Assembly (NCBI RefSeq): GCF_000715075.1
Contig: NC_134101.1
Span: 152,135,584 to 152,199,583, forward strand
Source: Nicotiana tabacum
Taxonomy: Eukaryota; Streptophyta; Magnoliopsida; Solanales; Solanaceae
DNA length: 64,000 nucleotides
Reading direction: 5' to 3'
Shown piece by piece: positions 45,171 through 57,564 of this stretch. Below the pieces are notes generated by a model. That model did no database searches, was not told where the DNA came from, and saw nothing but the letters and a program-made list of their open reading frames with translations. The stretch's first letter is position 1; every line of letters begins with the position of its first letter. A program made the translations under genes and the position numbers.

Positions 45171-48100
45171 AAATGAGATGCCTGGGTACGCAAAAATGAT
45201 GAAGGACTTGATGTCCCGGAAATTTTATTTTCAAGACTTGGCTACGGTTACACTTACTCAGACCTGTAGTGCAGTGGTGACGAGACCTATTGCTGAAAAG
45301 CTGTCTAACCCAGGTAGCTTTACAATTCCATGCACTATTGGGAATTTCGCCTTTGCTAAGGCACTCTGTGATTTAGGGGCCAGCATTAATCTCATGCCCC
45401 TGGCTATCTATAAGAGGTTGGGCATTGGGAGAGCTAGACCCACCTCCATGTTGCTGCAGCTGGCTGACAGGACTGTGAAGCGTCCATTCGGTATCCTTGA
45501 TGATGTGCTGATTCAGGTGGGGAAATTTGTGTTCCCTGCAGATTTTGTGATCTTGGATTGCAAAGTGGATGAAGATATTCCTATAATCTTAGGAAGACCA
45601 TTCTTGGCCACGAGGAGAGCTCTGATTGACTGTGAGACTGGGGAGCTCAAAATGAGACTTAATGATGAGGAATAACGTTCAATGTGCAGAAGTCTATGAG
45701 GCGACCAAGCGAGTTCGTCAATTGCTCTCTTATTGATGTCATGGATGTTATTATAGAGTCTGATGATGAGGTGTTGACAAGTGAGGACCCCCTTGTTGCA
45801 TGTTTGATGAACTTAGATGAAGTGAATGGTGAGGATATGGCGAAATGGGTGTTGGCATTGGAAGGTAGAGGGTTCTGGGAGAGAAATCTAGAGTTTGAGC
45901 CCTTGCACTTAGAAAAGAGAGAAACCCCTCCAGCCAAGCCATCCATTGAAGAACCACCAAAGGTGGAGTTAAAGCCATTACCAGCCCACCTCAGGTATGA
46001 ATTCCTGGGACCTGACTCCACATTACCTATTATTATCTCATCTAGTTTGTTAGACGTGCATGGTCAAAAACTTTTACAGGTACTAAAGGAGTACAAAACT
46101 GCCATAGGGTGGACCATGGCAGATATCAAGGGGATCAGCCCCGCCTACTGCATGCACAAGATTCTGCTGGAAGAGGGGCACAAACCTTCCAGGGAACATC
46201 AGAGGAGGCTAAACCCCAACATGAAGGAAGTGGTGAAGAAGGAGGTGATAAAGTGGTTGGATGCAGGAATTATTTTCCCAATCTCTGACAGCAGCTGGGT
46301 GAGCCCAGTGCAATGTGTTCCTAAAAAGGGTGGCATGACAGTTATGAGAAATGACAACAATGAATTGATCTCAACAAGACCCGTCACAGGCTGGAGAATT
46401 TGTATGGACTATCGAAAGTTGAATCTAGCCACCCGGAAAGACCACTTCCCACTTCCCTTCATTGATCAGATGTTGGACAGATTGGCAGGGAGGTCACACT
46501 TTTGTTTTCTGGATGGGTACTCAGGGTACAATCAGATCTCGCCCGTATGGCATTTATGCCTTTAGACGGATGCCCTTTGGCCTATGCAACGCACCTGCCA
46601 CATTCCAACGGTGCATGATGGCCATTCACTGACATGGTTGAGTACATAATGGAGGTGTTCATGGATGACTTCTCAGTGGTGGGGAATTCATTTGATGAGT
46701 GCCTGATAAATCTGACGCGTGTGCTAAAACGGTGTATCGAGACTAACTTGGTTCTGAACTGGGAGAAGTACCATTTCATGGTACAAGAAGGCATAGTCTT
46801 GGGGCACCGGGTGTCAAGTAAGGGAATAGAGGTAGATCGCGCGAAAGTTGATGTAATAGCAAAGATGCCTCCACCAACTTCAGTCAAAACCATCAGAAGC
46901 TTCCTTGGACATGCCGGTTTTTACCGGAGGTTCATAAAAGACTTCTCCAAAATCGCCAATCCCCTCTGTAAGTTGTTAGAAAAAGATCACCCGTTTTTAT
47001 TTTCTGATGATTGCATGGCAGCATTTAAGGAGTTAAAAAAGAGACTGGTCACAGCACCCATCATTGTTGCCCCCAACTGGGAGAAACTGTTCAAACTAAT
47101 GTGTGATGCCAGTGACTATGCATTGGGAGCAGTGCTGGGCCAACGGAAAGAAAAACTGATGCACCCAATCTACTATGCTAGTAGAACGCTGAGCGGAGCC
47201 CAGTTGAACTACACTGTGATTGAAAAGGAGATATTGGCTGTTGTGTTCTCGTTTGATAAGTTCCGATCCTACCTGATAGGGTCCAAGGTAATTGTATATA
47301 CTGACCATGCAGCTCTCAGGTACTTAATAGAAAAGAAAGAATCTAAGTCGCGCCTGATTCGTTGGGTGTTACTATTGCAAGAGTTCGATCTTGAGATTCG
47401 TGACCGTAAAGGCACTGAGAATCAAGTCGCTGATCATCTTTCACGACTTGATTGAGCTGAAAATGTAGTTGAGGTTGAAGAAATACTGGAAACTTTTCCA
47501 GACGAGCAGCTGCTCGCCACCACTCATCAGGAAGCGCCATGGTATGCAAACTTTACTAATTACCTGGCCAGTCATATAGTTCCTCACGACCTTTCATCGG
47601 TCCAAAGGAAAAGATTTTTTCGTGAAAGCCGCCAGTATTACTGGGATGAACCTTATCTGTTTAGAATATGCCTTGATAATATGATCCAGAGATGCATCCC
47701 CGAGATAGAGTAATTTTCTGTTTTGCAGGCTTGTAATGCATCGGCGTATGGTGGACACTTTGGAGGGGTTAGGACAGCGGTAAAGGTGCTAGAGGCTGGA
47801 TTCTTCTGGCCGACAGTGTTTAAAGATGCGCACCTATGGGTGAAGGGCTGCAATGAATGTCAGCGGATCGGGAACATTTCCCGACGCCACGAGATGCCAA
47901 TGCACCCAATTCAAGAGGTAGAAATGTTTAACGTCTGGAGGATTGACTTCATGGGTCCCTTCGTCAGCTCTTATGGCAATAAGTACATTATTGTTGCTGT
48001 AGACTATGTGTCCAAATAGGTGAAAGCTGTGGCATTACCCACCAATGATGCAAAAGTGGTGGTGGGATTTCTAAAGAAGAACATATTCACCTGCTTTTGG

Positions 48101-48840
48101 ACACCACGAGCAATTATCAGTGATGGAGGCACTCATTTCTGCAACATGGCCTTTGAAAAGTTGCTTGCTAAGTACGATGTGCGCCACAAGGTGGCTACTC
48201 CTTACCAACCGCAGATAGTGGACAAGTTGAAGTGTCCAACAGAGAAATCAAGAGTGTGTTAACCAAAACTATAAACGCCACAAGAACTGATTGGGTGAAG
48301 AAGCTAGATGATGCACTCTGGGCTTACAGAACTGCCTTCAAAACTCCAATTGGTATGTCACCATACAAGTTGGTGTTTGGGAAGGCCTGCCACCTGCCAG
48401 TGGAACTTGAACATAAAGCGTGGTGGGCATTGAAACAGCTGAACTTAGACATGGAAGCTGCGGGCACATCAAGAGTCACTGAATTGCATGAGCTCGATGA
48501 GTTCAGATATCTTGCTTTTGAGAGCACAAAATTGTATAAGGAGAGAATGAAGAGGCTGCATGACCAGAACATTGTTGAGAGAAATTTCGAACCTGGGGAC
48601 ATGGTACTGCTATACAACTCAAGACTATGTTTGTTCCCAGGTAAACTTAAGTCACGATAGTCTGGACCATTTCGAGTAGTTGATGTTTTCCCTTCAGGAG
48701 CTATTGAGATTGCCATAGAGAATGACTCTCGTACATTCAGAGTCAATGGTCAGAGATTGAAGCCATATGTGGGCATGAGCGAGAAAAAGGAAGTGTCTGA
48801 GCTGCACCTGACTGACCCACAAAGGTCGAACGAGCCTTAA
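45171..48840 (+). pseudogene. pol: Athila C protease-reverse transcriptase-RNase H-integrase
   Basis: Protease: [17 protein letters not shown], then [12 protein letters not shown] missing base at about 45672 makes [30 protein letters not shown], then a deletion of about 14 codons relative to element B before [20 protein letters not shown], and the catalytic [10 protein letters not shown]. RNase [20 protein letters not shown] and DHLSRLD, then TGA at 47453-47455. Integrase: GCNECQRIGN, RIDFMGPF and AIISDGGTHF; a shift near 48226 falls just before the catalytic Glu (VSNRE). TAG at 48017 and 48658 both fit Trp codons. The C-terminus ends at TAA 48838-48840. Confidence 0.88.
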
Positions 48841-48965
48841 ATGTGCTCATCCTGCATCGTGCCGCGACATTAAATCAAGTGCTGCATGGGATGCAACCCA
48901 CGAAATTGTTGTAAGTGTAACACATTATATAAAATAAAATAAAAAATTTAAATCAGACAACTGCC

Positions 48966-49080
48966 CAGACCGCGGTCAGAGACACTCTCTGAACTTCGTC
49001 TACCGCGCTTCTACCGCGACCGCTGTCAAACCACGATGGGAACCCCTCTCTGAACTACGCGACCGCGGCAGACCCCGTCG
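48966..49080 (+). repeat. GC-rich palindrome array after Athila C integrase
   Basis: CCGCGGTC, ACCGCGACCGC and GACCGCGG motifs recur, in the same position as 16630-16790 in element B. Confidence 0.75.
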
Positions 49081-49874
49081 GCCCAGGTATGCAAAAAAAA
49101 TATTTTATTTTTTATTTTTATTCACCACCCTTTTGTCTAATTCACCTAATCCTTCACCCACCCCAAAACAATTATTTCCCCTCCACATTCACAATCAAAA
49201 ACGACCCCTCCCAAAAAAAAAACCAAATCCTCTCTTCTCTTTCTCTCTCAAAATTCCTCCACACCCCCTCTTACCACCACCCACCCCTTCCAACCTTCAT
49301 CAAGTAAGTGTTCTCTTCTTTTTTATTCTATTTCCTCTTCTAATTAGTGTAATCTAGTCTAAACTTGCTTAGTTAAATCCTAAGTGGGAATAGTGTAGAT
49401 TTTCTTTCAACTTTTGTTTCTTCTCTATTTTTATTGTTGTATTTGCTTCTTGTAGATTTGTTTGGTGCTAAAATGATTGGGTTTTTCTTATACTTTGATT
49501 GTGGGGGTTATTTAGATGATTTGGAGGCCTAGAAATAATTTTTGCGGTGTAGTTTGGTGGAGGGCCCTTTTTGGCCGAAAATTTGGGGCTGGAGGTGCTA
49601 TTTTGTGTCTATCCTAGGTTGTGGTGGTGTTGTATTTGGTGACGGGTGGTGTTATATTTAACGTGAATCACTTGAGGGAGTAAGTGTGGGGTGTTGTATG
49701 CCAGGATTTGTAAGAAAGTTGTGGGGCCATTGTGGGGTTGTAACCTGGAACACCTCATTAGTTGGAGGTTTGGCATAGTGTATGAATCAAATAAATGGGG
49801 GTTATTATTTGATGTCATCGGGTGGTGAAGTCTGAGTACCCATTCAGCTGGCCCTTGTAGGATGTCTTTGATGG

Positions 49875-49899
49875 TTCTCTTGTATTCTTTGCAGGTCAT
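49875..49899 (+). promoter_or_regulatory. Candidate splice acceptor before Athila C ORF3
   Basis: TCTCTTGTATTCTTTGCAG, then GTCAT, then ATG at 49900. The CAG-to-ATG spacing of five bases equals that in element B. Confidence 0.5.
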
Positions 49900-51011
49900 A
49901 TGGCTCGTAAGAAGCAAAAGAGATCGGCAGGCACGTCCCAACAGCCTACATATGATGCCTCACGGTTTGACTCAGAATTGGCAAAGGACGACTTTCATTC
50001 CAAGGCTTCAAAGAGCTTCATCCTTAAAATTCTGATTGACAGGGCGGCCTCCGTGCAAAAAAGGAGGAGATGTATGAGGAAATCCGGCGGAGGGAAATGG
50101 AGTTCTTATTTGATGAACCTGAAACGGTGAACAAGATGCTTGTAAGGGAGTTCTACGCGAACTTCCCATCACATACGTTGCGGGAGGTGACTGTGCGGGG
50201 CAAATTGGTAGATGCCTCAGTTAACATTATTCAACAGGTGTTGCGGCTGCCCCGGTTTACTGGTGACGTCGACTATTACCAAGACGCACCAGGAGTCACT
50301 TGGGATATTATGACTGATGCACTATGCACAAGGGGGCAACCAATCTGGATACGTGACCACATCACCATGAACTCCAATTCATTCACCCATTTGGCTAAGT
50401 GTTGGCTCACTGTCATTTGCAGCCGGTTCTTGCCCTCCGGCAACACAACTGACGTGAACTTCCAAAGAGCCCTCTTGACGTGGTGCTTCGTCATAAAGAA
50501 ATATTTTGATGCGGCAAGACTTATTAGTGATGAAATGATCATACGGTCCCCGCTGAGGTCAAAGGGATTATGCTTCCCCTCCCTGGTGGCTACATTGTGC
50601 CTACTGAAGAATGTCCCCACCCATCCTACTGATGGAGAGTTGCCCCCTAAAGCAGCTTTCAGAGCTTCCAGCATCAGAGTGGGTAGGAGTACCCGCACCA
50701 CCATTCAGATCGAAGATGAGGAGGATGACCAGGTTCCCATGGCACCATCCAGGAGATCCTATGACAGTGCCGGACCCTCTCGGCGCCCCCATGCTGGGAC
50801 AGGCTTATCCAGATCACAGTCCACCCAGCCTATGTTGCGTACTATGGAGGACGAGGTCGCGGATCTTCACACCTCAGTGGAGGGCCTACACACACGTATG
50901 GATGCCATGTCTCAGCGGCAAGCCAGGTCTGAGAGCCGGTTCATGTCCTAGTTCCGTGCTTTGGGAAGGGCGTGCCATGTGGACCCCAGAACCGTCTCTG
51001 ACTTTGATTGA
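49900..51011 (+). pseudogene. Athila C ORF3 (envelope-position 'plant transposon' protein)
   Basis: It starts MARKKQKRSAGTSQQPTYD at 49900. A one-base shift in AAAAAAGG near 50060 moves to the frame of 50070-50951, which reads EFLFDEPETVNKMLVREFYA, then VLRLPRF, GVTWDIM, SNSFTHLAKCWLTVICSRFL and DEMIIRSP. An acidic, then S/R/P-rich linker precedes a heptad-like segment (MEDEVADLHTSVEGLHTRM). TAG at 50949-50951 is premature relative to element B, and the shared end (LGRACHVDPRTVSDFD) closes at TGA 51009-51011. It is related to Pfam Transposase_32-type proteins by pattern. No membrane segment is seen. It is only two lesions away from open. Confidence 0.75.
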
Positions 51012-52575
51012 GGCTCAGGGAAGTCTTCTTACCCTTCTGCTCGTTATTTTTTATATGACATAGGGACATGCCATAATTTTTAAGTGTGGGGTGGGAGACT
51101 TGCTCGGGTAATGTATTGTAGTGTATATAGACATGGTGTATGTTGTAGTAATTGATTGGTGTTGTGGTGTATAATTGACTGTACTCACAATAGAAGTAAC
51201 TGAATTGGCCCAACGACGGACACTTGTCGATGGGTCTCTTGAGGGTCAAAGTCGGATTTAAAAAAAAATAAAAAAATGTAAAGGACTCTTCCTGAGGATG
51301 GACCACTTGGACAGTACTCTTGAGGGAAGTAGTCCATATAGTTTCTTTATTTTATTTTATTCTTTTTTTTAGGTAGTGTAGTAATTTTCTCTTGGTTTTT
51401 CTTTTGACCACGGTTCTTTTCCAAGGGCTTTTCTTGAACCGGGTTAGGTAGATTTTTCGTTTGTAGTTTTAGGACCAAAATGAGGGAAGGATAGAATGTA
51501 ACCCTTGATGTACACGCCTGAGAATAACAAAAATGAACATGAGGGTGCGACGTCTAGGCTCGTTTGTAGACTCGTAAATCTATGCCTTAATTTTGCATAT
51601 CCTATCTTGCTTGAACGCTCGTATGAGTGTGTTGATAAACTAATTCGGAATGAGTTACATGCCAAGTGTGTGTGAGCTATTACTTGTATTCTATGCTTGC
51701 ATGTGATACCTCGAACTTGCCATGTGTGTTTGCAAAGCGAAATAGAAGCTGTTTGGTTTTAGAGATGATTGAGGCATTTCTTTGTGTAGCCTGTATATTT
51801 GTGAATCCACCTGTATATATTGCCATAGTTAACCCCTTTGATCCTGAAGCCTGTTCTTTAATAACCCTATAATGACCAATATCCCTGTGTTTGAATAGTT
51901 TGACGGTTTGACCCTGTACCTCCTAGAAGCACTTGAATTGCTAAAAAACATTCAAAAGTCAAAGTGTGGGGTGGTAAGGAAGTAAAAAAAAAACAGTTGC
52001 ACCTAAAGAAAAGTGGGGGTCACCTGTGAACTGAAATGTGGAAGAATGAGCGGGTTGAGCATGGAAATTAAAATAAAAGAAAGTGTGTATTCAAAAGTGC
52101 TTAGGGAGGTTAGTCACTATATCCAAATATATCCTACCCGTCCCTTAGCCTACATTACAACCAAATAAAGACCTCTTGATCTTTGACTGAATAGTTCGAG
52201 TAGTAGAGTACTATACTAGGGGCAAACTTATGGTGTGTCTGTGTGGCATGTGAATGTTCTTTGTTGATAGTAAGTGAATTCTGCCTATCTTTGGTTCTTT
52301 GTTGCTTGAATTTTATGTGCGTGGAACTTCTCTCAAAATTATGATGTGAGGGCATGTGACTCAGGAAGAAGAAAAGTGAGTTTTCACCTCTATTAGAGTA
52401 ACTAGAGTGAGCATGAGTGTGTCATGGTGTTAGAGTCTTCATCTGAGGTATGACGGTTGCACTACTTAGATTGTTCCTTCATAATGGCGGGTGTGGCATA
52501 AAAAAAATTGGGTAATGCATCGAACGATTAGGCCTGGAAGTGTGGTGTAACTCGCTCGAGGACGAGCAAAGGTTT
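51012..52575 (+). other. Athila C 3' untranslated region
   Basis: No gene is supportable. It contains GTGTGGGGTG-type phrases near 51083 and 51965 that resemble the polypurine tract, and matches element B in part. Confidence 0.6.
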
Positions 52576-52588
52576 AAGTGTGGGGTGT
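52576..52588 (+). other. Athila C polypurine tract
   Basis: AAGTGTGGGGTGT directly before the 3' LTR. It matches the element B tract in its core TGTGGGGTGT. Confidence 0.85.
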
Positions 52589-53867
52589 TGATAAGAGGTG
52601 AATTTAACTATAATTAGGCCCTAAATAACCACCTTCTTGTATAGTTTGGATGATAAAAGTGATAAAAAAAATGCTCTTATTAGTGTTATTCATGCTTTGT
52701 AGGTTATATATGACCAGAGAAGGCTATGTAGTACTTTTGGGATCAAATATGGAGAAAAAGAGGCTGATCGTAAAATTCCGTCAAGTAAACCATGCGAAAC
52801 AGATCAAATCAGAACTGAAAGAGTACTGCTGCGGTTCCACCGCGACCGCGGTAGAATTGTGGTAGAAGAGGGCTGCAGACAAAGTGAGAATCAGAGAGGC
52901 GGCAGAACCGCGGCGAAGGCAGAGAACTTCAGGGACTAAAGTGCAAAACACGGGATTTTTAGCCCAAAACCCTATTTTAAACACTAGACTTCGCCCAAGA
53001 GAGGCATGTATTGTTTTGGAGAGTATTTTTGGCAAGAAGAACAAGTGTGAGAGATCACCCAAAACATCTTGGTTTCTTCTTCTCTTTATTTTTCTTGCAA
53101 GTTTTATGATGAATATTGTTTTAGTTTATTTACCCATAGTTATGAGTAGCTAAATCCTTTGTCTAAGGTTTTGATGGAACCTATTTGGGGATGAACTTCT
53201 TGTTTATGTTAATACAAATTGCTAGTCTCAATCTTTATTTGTTCAACTCTGTGTATGTTGTAGTTAATTGACAGGATCCTCAATTAGCTGTGCCTATTTA
53301 GTGTGCATAACTCGGGAGAGAGTGCATATTTAGGTTATTGTTGAACAACACCACTCCCAAAGTATAAGAGGGATCTATAACTGCGGGTTTAAAAGCGTGA
53401 TTAGGGATAACGAAGCCTTGAGTGTAATCTAAAGTGAACCGTGTTAATTAGAGCTAGCTAATGTACCTCGAGAGAGTGCATTGAGTATATTACTTTGATT
53501 AGTCGGGAGAGAATTACGGTAAGATGAGCGTTCATGGTTGATAGAGAGGTGTTGGTCAATTTGTATGAAGCATAAATAGAAGGGATTCCATCAATAGGGG
53601 AAGTCATTACCTTAGCGTCTTCTCATTATTGTTTACAACCTTAGTATCCTTAGTTTACAGCTGTTTATTTACGTGCAATTTTAGTTATTGAAGACACCAT
53701 CAACTGTGATTCAAATGTTTGGGGAAATTGGTTCTCAAGAGTTTAGTAGTTCTAAAGATAGTAATTGATAGGTTAATTCTCTATGGATTCGACTCTGGGT
53801 AGAATACTCAGGTTATATTTGCAACGTCCGCATTGTCCTTTTTATAAGGCATAGTTGGGCGTGATCA
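52589..53867 (+). repeat. Athila C 3' LTR
   Basis: Length 1279 bp. In the first 290 bp it differs from the 5' LTR at about 17 sites by eye, mostly C/T or G/A, with fewer differences later. A 26-bp deletion falls in the GC palindromes (near 52897). Confidence 0.92.
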
Positions 53868-54677
53868 CGTGCGCAGTCCGTATAATTTTCTAGAATGTTT
53901 TTGTATGAAAAATGGATTAAATTATGAATTAGAGCTTTAAAACTCAATTGAGTTGACTTCGGTCAACATTTTGAGCAAACGAACCCGGATCCAAGTTTTG
54001 ACCATTCCAATAGTTCTGTATCGTGATTTGGGACCTGGTCATATGCCCGAAATCGAATTCGGGGGTTCCTAGCTCAAATTATCGCCATTTAACGGAATCT
54101 AGAAATATAAGGCTAAAGATTTCTTAAATTTGACCGGAGATTTGACTTTTGAACAAACAATCTCGGAATGGAGATTTGATAATGTCAATAGCTTTGTATG
54201 ATGATTTCGGACTTAGGCGTATGTTCGGATTTGGATTTGAAAGTCCGTAGGACAATTCTACACATTTTGGCGAAAGTTGGAAAAATATAAGATTTTGGAA
54301 AAGTCCGACCGAAGGGTGAATTTTTGATAACGAGGTCGGATTTCGATTCCGAAAATGGGAATAGCTCCCTTACGTCAAATATTACTTGTGTGCAAAATTT
54401 GAAGTCATTCCAGATTGATTTGATATGTTTCGGCGCAAAATATAGAAGTTAGAAGAATTGAAAACTCATAATTCGATTCATGGCGCGATTCGAAATTTTA
54501 GTGTGGTTTAAATCCTCGACTAAGTTCTTATTGTATTCTGGGACATGTTGTCATATTTTGTTAGAGTCCTGAGGGGCTCGGGTGAGTTTCAGAATGGTTT
54601 CGGGCCATTTTTAGGCCAATTTAACTTGCTGGATTTTTGACAGCAAGGTTCGAAAATTCTGATGCGAGGAGCATAAT
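53868..54677 (+). repeat. Chromovirus-type LTR 1, right fragment
   Basis: It continues the LTR begun at 41764: TTGACTTCGGTCAACATTTT, then ACCCGGATCC and CGAAATCGAATTCGG. It ends where LTR 2 starts (54678), without the 3' half of an LTR, so it is truncated or merged with LTR 2. Confidence 0.6.
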
Positions 54678-57453
54678 TGGGACGACCCAAAGGGTCATCA
54701 CCTGTTTTCTTATCCATTCCGAGCTTCCGAGTCCTTGAAAACCTCATTTACGGTTGCCTCGATTTGCGTGAACAGTCTGAGCGCGTAGCCGGAAGCTCAA
54801 ATATGAAATTCTGTGAAAATTTGCTAAGTTTTGATATTAAAATGAATAAATTTGACTTCAGTCAACATTTTGGGTAAATGGACCCGGACCCGTAATTTGA
54901 CGGTCCTGGGAAGTCCGTAGAAAAATATGGGACTTGGGCGTATGCTCGAATCGAATTTCGAGGTCCCAGGCCCGAGAAATGAATTTTTGAGTAAAATTAT
55001 TTTCTGAAAATGTTTAAGGAAAATGGAAATGAAATTTGATTATAAAGTGATTATATCGGGCCCGTATTTTGGTTACGGTGCCTGGTATAGGTCTTATATA
55101 TGGTTTAAGCACTTTCTGTAAAGTTTGGTTGAAAACGGACGTCGTTTGACGTATTTCGGACTCAAAATGAAAAATTTGATGTTTTATGAAATTTGAAAGA
55201 ATTCTTGGATTTTAAAGCTTAATTCATGGTATATGACGTTATTTTGGCGATTTGATCGCACAGTTAAGTTCGTAGGATGTTGTTGAGTTAGTGTATGTAT
55301 TTGGTTAGGAGCCCGAGGGCTCGGGAGTGTTTCGAAGGTGTCTCGGAGTGATTTCGGACTTAGGGAAAATTGCAGAAAATTGCAGAAATAGTACCGTGTA
55401 TAGTGCCCCATGAACAGTACTGTGTACAGTACCCCGTGAACAGTACCGTGTACAGTACCCCGTGAACAGTACTGTATACAGTACCCCGTGTACAGTACCC
55501 CGTAAACAGTACCGTGTACATTACCCCGTGAACAGTCGTGAACAGTACCGAACACGTGAACAGTGCCCACAACATTTTCTGGACAGATTCTTAAGCTCTG
55601 AAAATGGGACTCGACCCATATTCCATTTTTAGCAAATTGGAGCTCGGGGAGAGGCGATTTCGGGATATTTTCAGAGAAAACAACGGGGTAAGTGTTCTTA
55701 ACTTTATTTTTGTTAGATTACCCGAATCTATTACTAGTTTTGGCATTTAATTGGTGATTTTAGTTGGGAATATCTTGAAAACCCTCTTAGTTTAATTTGA
55801 AGATTTGGGGGTCGAGTTGTTTTCGGAATTGGATAAAATTGGTATGGTTGAACTCGTATTGGAATGGGTGTTCGGATTTCGTAAGTTTTTTCGGGATTTG
55901 AAATATGGGTCCCACTACTGAATATTAAAATTAATTTCGGATTTTTATCCGAAAAATTAGTAAATTCTTATGCAATTCATTCCTACGATCCGTGTTGAGT
56001 ATTTCGAATTGCTCGTGAATAGATTTGATGCCTTTGGAAACAAATTCAAAAGGGAAAGTTGTGGTCGAGTAATTGATTGAAATTGCAAAGCGAGGTAAGT
56101 GCTTGGTTTAACCTTGACTTGAGGGAATAGGAATCCCCAACTTAATTATTATGTGAAATTTCATGTGTGTGGTGTATAGGTGAGGTGACGAGTATCTATG
56201 CACCACCAAATTTTCTGCTTACATGATCCTTTCCCCATTTCCAATATAATTGCTTCATGTTTTAATTGTTTCATGTTCATTGTTGTTTCTATGATTACTT
56301 GGCTTGTTAATTTGTTGTTAAGCCTTGTTGCAATTATTATTATTTTTTGTTGTTTTCCTTGGTTTTATTATTGTACATAAAGATTGAGTGGGTTGACGTT
56401 GTTTTACGATATATATTGTCACACCTCTATGTATTCCTGCTGGTTTCATTTTGAGATAATATTGATGAGTTTATGAGAAGTACGGTTTTCTGTTTACATT
56501 TGTTGAGATAAAAGTGTTGTGAAAGGCTTGGCCTGAATTGTGAAAGTTTTAATAAATTAAATAAATGATAGTGATAAGGGTGGACAGGTGAAATAAATGA
56601 TAGAGATAAGGGTGGACAGGTGGGATCGGGTTGCACGCCACAACAAGACAGTGATAAGGGAGGACATTTATGTTTTACTGATTATTAATACAAGATTTGG
56701 AAAAAAATTATTGTTTTACTCTACTATTTCTCATACTCTACACATATGGTTATTTTAATGTGAAGATTGAAAATTTGGAGATTTGTGTGAGATCTTGGTT
56801 ACAGCTGAGGCCTGGAATAGGCGACTGAGCTATTTTATTTAATGTTACAGTTTATCTTTCTTGTTGGTGTAGAATTGTTTTATTGCTTTATTATATATAA
56901 TGTTGCAGGTTAAGTTACACTGCCTCGCCTTAGCCTCGTCACTACTTCGTCGAGATTAGGCTCGGCACTTACTCAGTACATGGGGTTGGTTATGCTGATA
57001 CTACACTCTGTGCTCTTTTGCACAGATCCAGGTATCGGACCGCAGCAGTAGCTTGGGAGCCAGCCTTCAGTCCAGTGAGACACCGAGGTAGCATTGCAGG
57101 TGTCCGCAATCCCGGCGTCTCCTATATCTTTTGTTTCAGTCTGTTATCTCATGTGTTCGAGACAAACAGTTTATATCTTCTTTCAAACGGTTGTATTTAG
57201 TACTCTTAGTAGTTCGTGAGTAATGTGACACCAGTTCTTGGGTAGAGGCTTATGTTGATTTCCGCATTTACGTTCAGTTTCTTTAATTTAAGTCTTCCGC
57301 TTATTTATTTAATTCCGTTGTTTTCATGATATCACTATTAAATGTTAAAAGAAGTAATTTGATAATGATGTAAGCAGTTAAGGATTGGCTTGCCTAACTC
57401 TCATTAGTAGACACCATCACGACTTCTGAGGGTGGAAAATCCGGGTCGTGACA
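54678..57453 (+). repeat. Chromovirus-type LTR 2, probable solo or recombined LTR
   Basis: It begins TGGGACGACCCAAAGGGTCA and ends TCCGGGTCGTGACA, 2776 bp, comparable with LTR 3 (2917 bp). It shares GACCCGGA, ATATGGGACTTGGGC, GATCGCAC and the distal CCTCGTCA-TACTTCG-CGAG block. No primer binding site follows, so no element body belongs to it. The flanks (ATAAT, CAAAT) do not form a clear duplication. Confidence 0.65.
55388..55570 (+). repeat. Minisatellite of GTACAGTACCCCGTGAACA type in LTR 2
   Basis: About seven copies of a roughly 26-bp unit made of two half units, CAGTACCGTGTA and CAGTACCCCGTGAA, with decay at the right end. Confidence 0.9.
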
Positions 57454-57564
57454 CAAATTCAGCAACCAAACATCCTAATAGCAATTCAAATGACAATGAC
57501 TTTATCCATTAACCAAAATAAGTATCTACTTTTAACAGTCCACTCATCAACAACTAGGAATACA
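57454..57564. other. Short unassigned segment between LTR 2 and LTR 3
   Basis: 111 bp, AT-rich, without LTR or coding features. It may be original target DNA; ATACA at 57560-57564 would be the left target duplication of the next element. Confidence 0.5.

Larger units (their letters stand above)
41862..53867 (+). mobile_element. Athila-type Ty3/gypsy element C, full length (12,006 bp), degenerate
   Basis: LTRs are 41862-43166 and 52589-53867. Flanks TGTGC (41857-41861) and CGTGC (53868-53872) match in four of five bases, a decayed target duplication. Order on the plus strand: LTR, perfect tRNA-Asp-type primer site, gag-protease-RT-RNase H-integrase, GC-rich palindromes, a candidate splice acceptor, ORF3, untranslated region, polypurine tract, LTR. 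It is a relative of element B in opposite orientation. The proteins align throughout, and the U5 ends and primer sites agree (GGCATAGTTGGGCGTGATCA), while the U3 ends differ. Confidence 0.92.

Noticed and set aside
55184..55575. Two long frames over the GTACAGTACC minisatellite
   Set aside because: Open only because a 26-bp repeat lacks stops on that strand; the translation is repeat-like (GYCTRG, TVHGVLYT).
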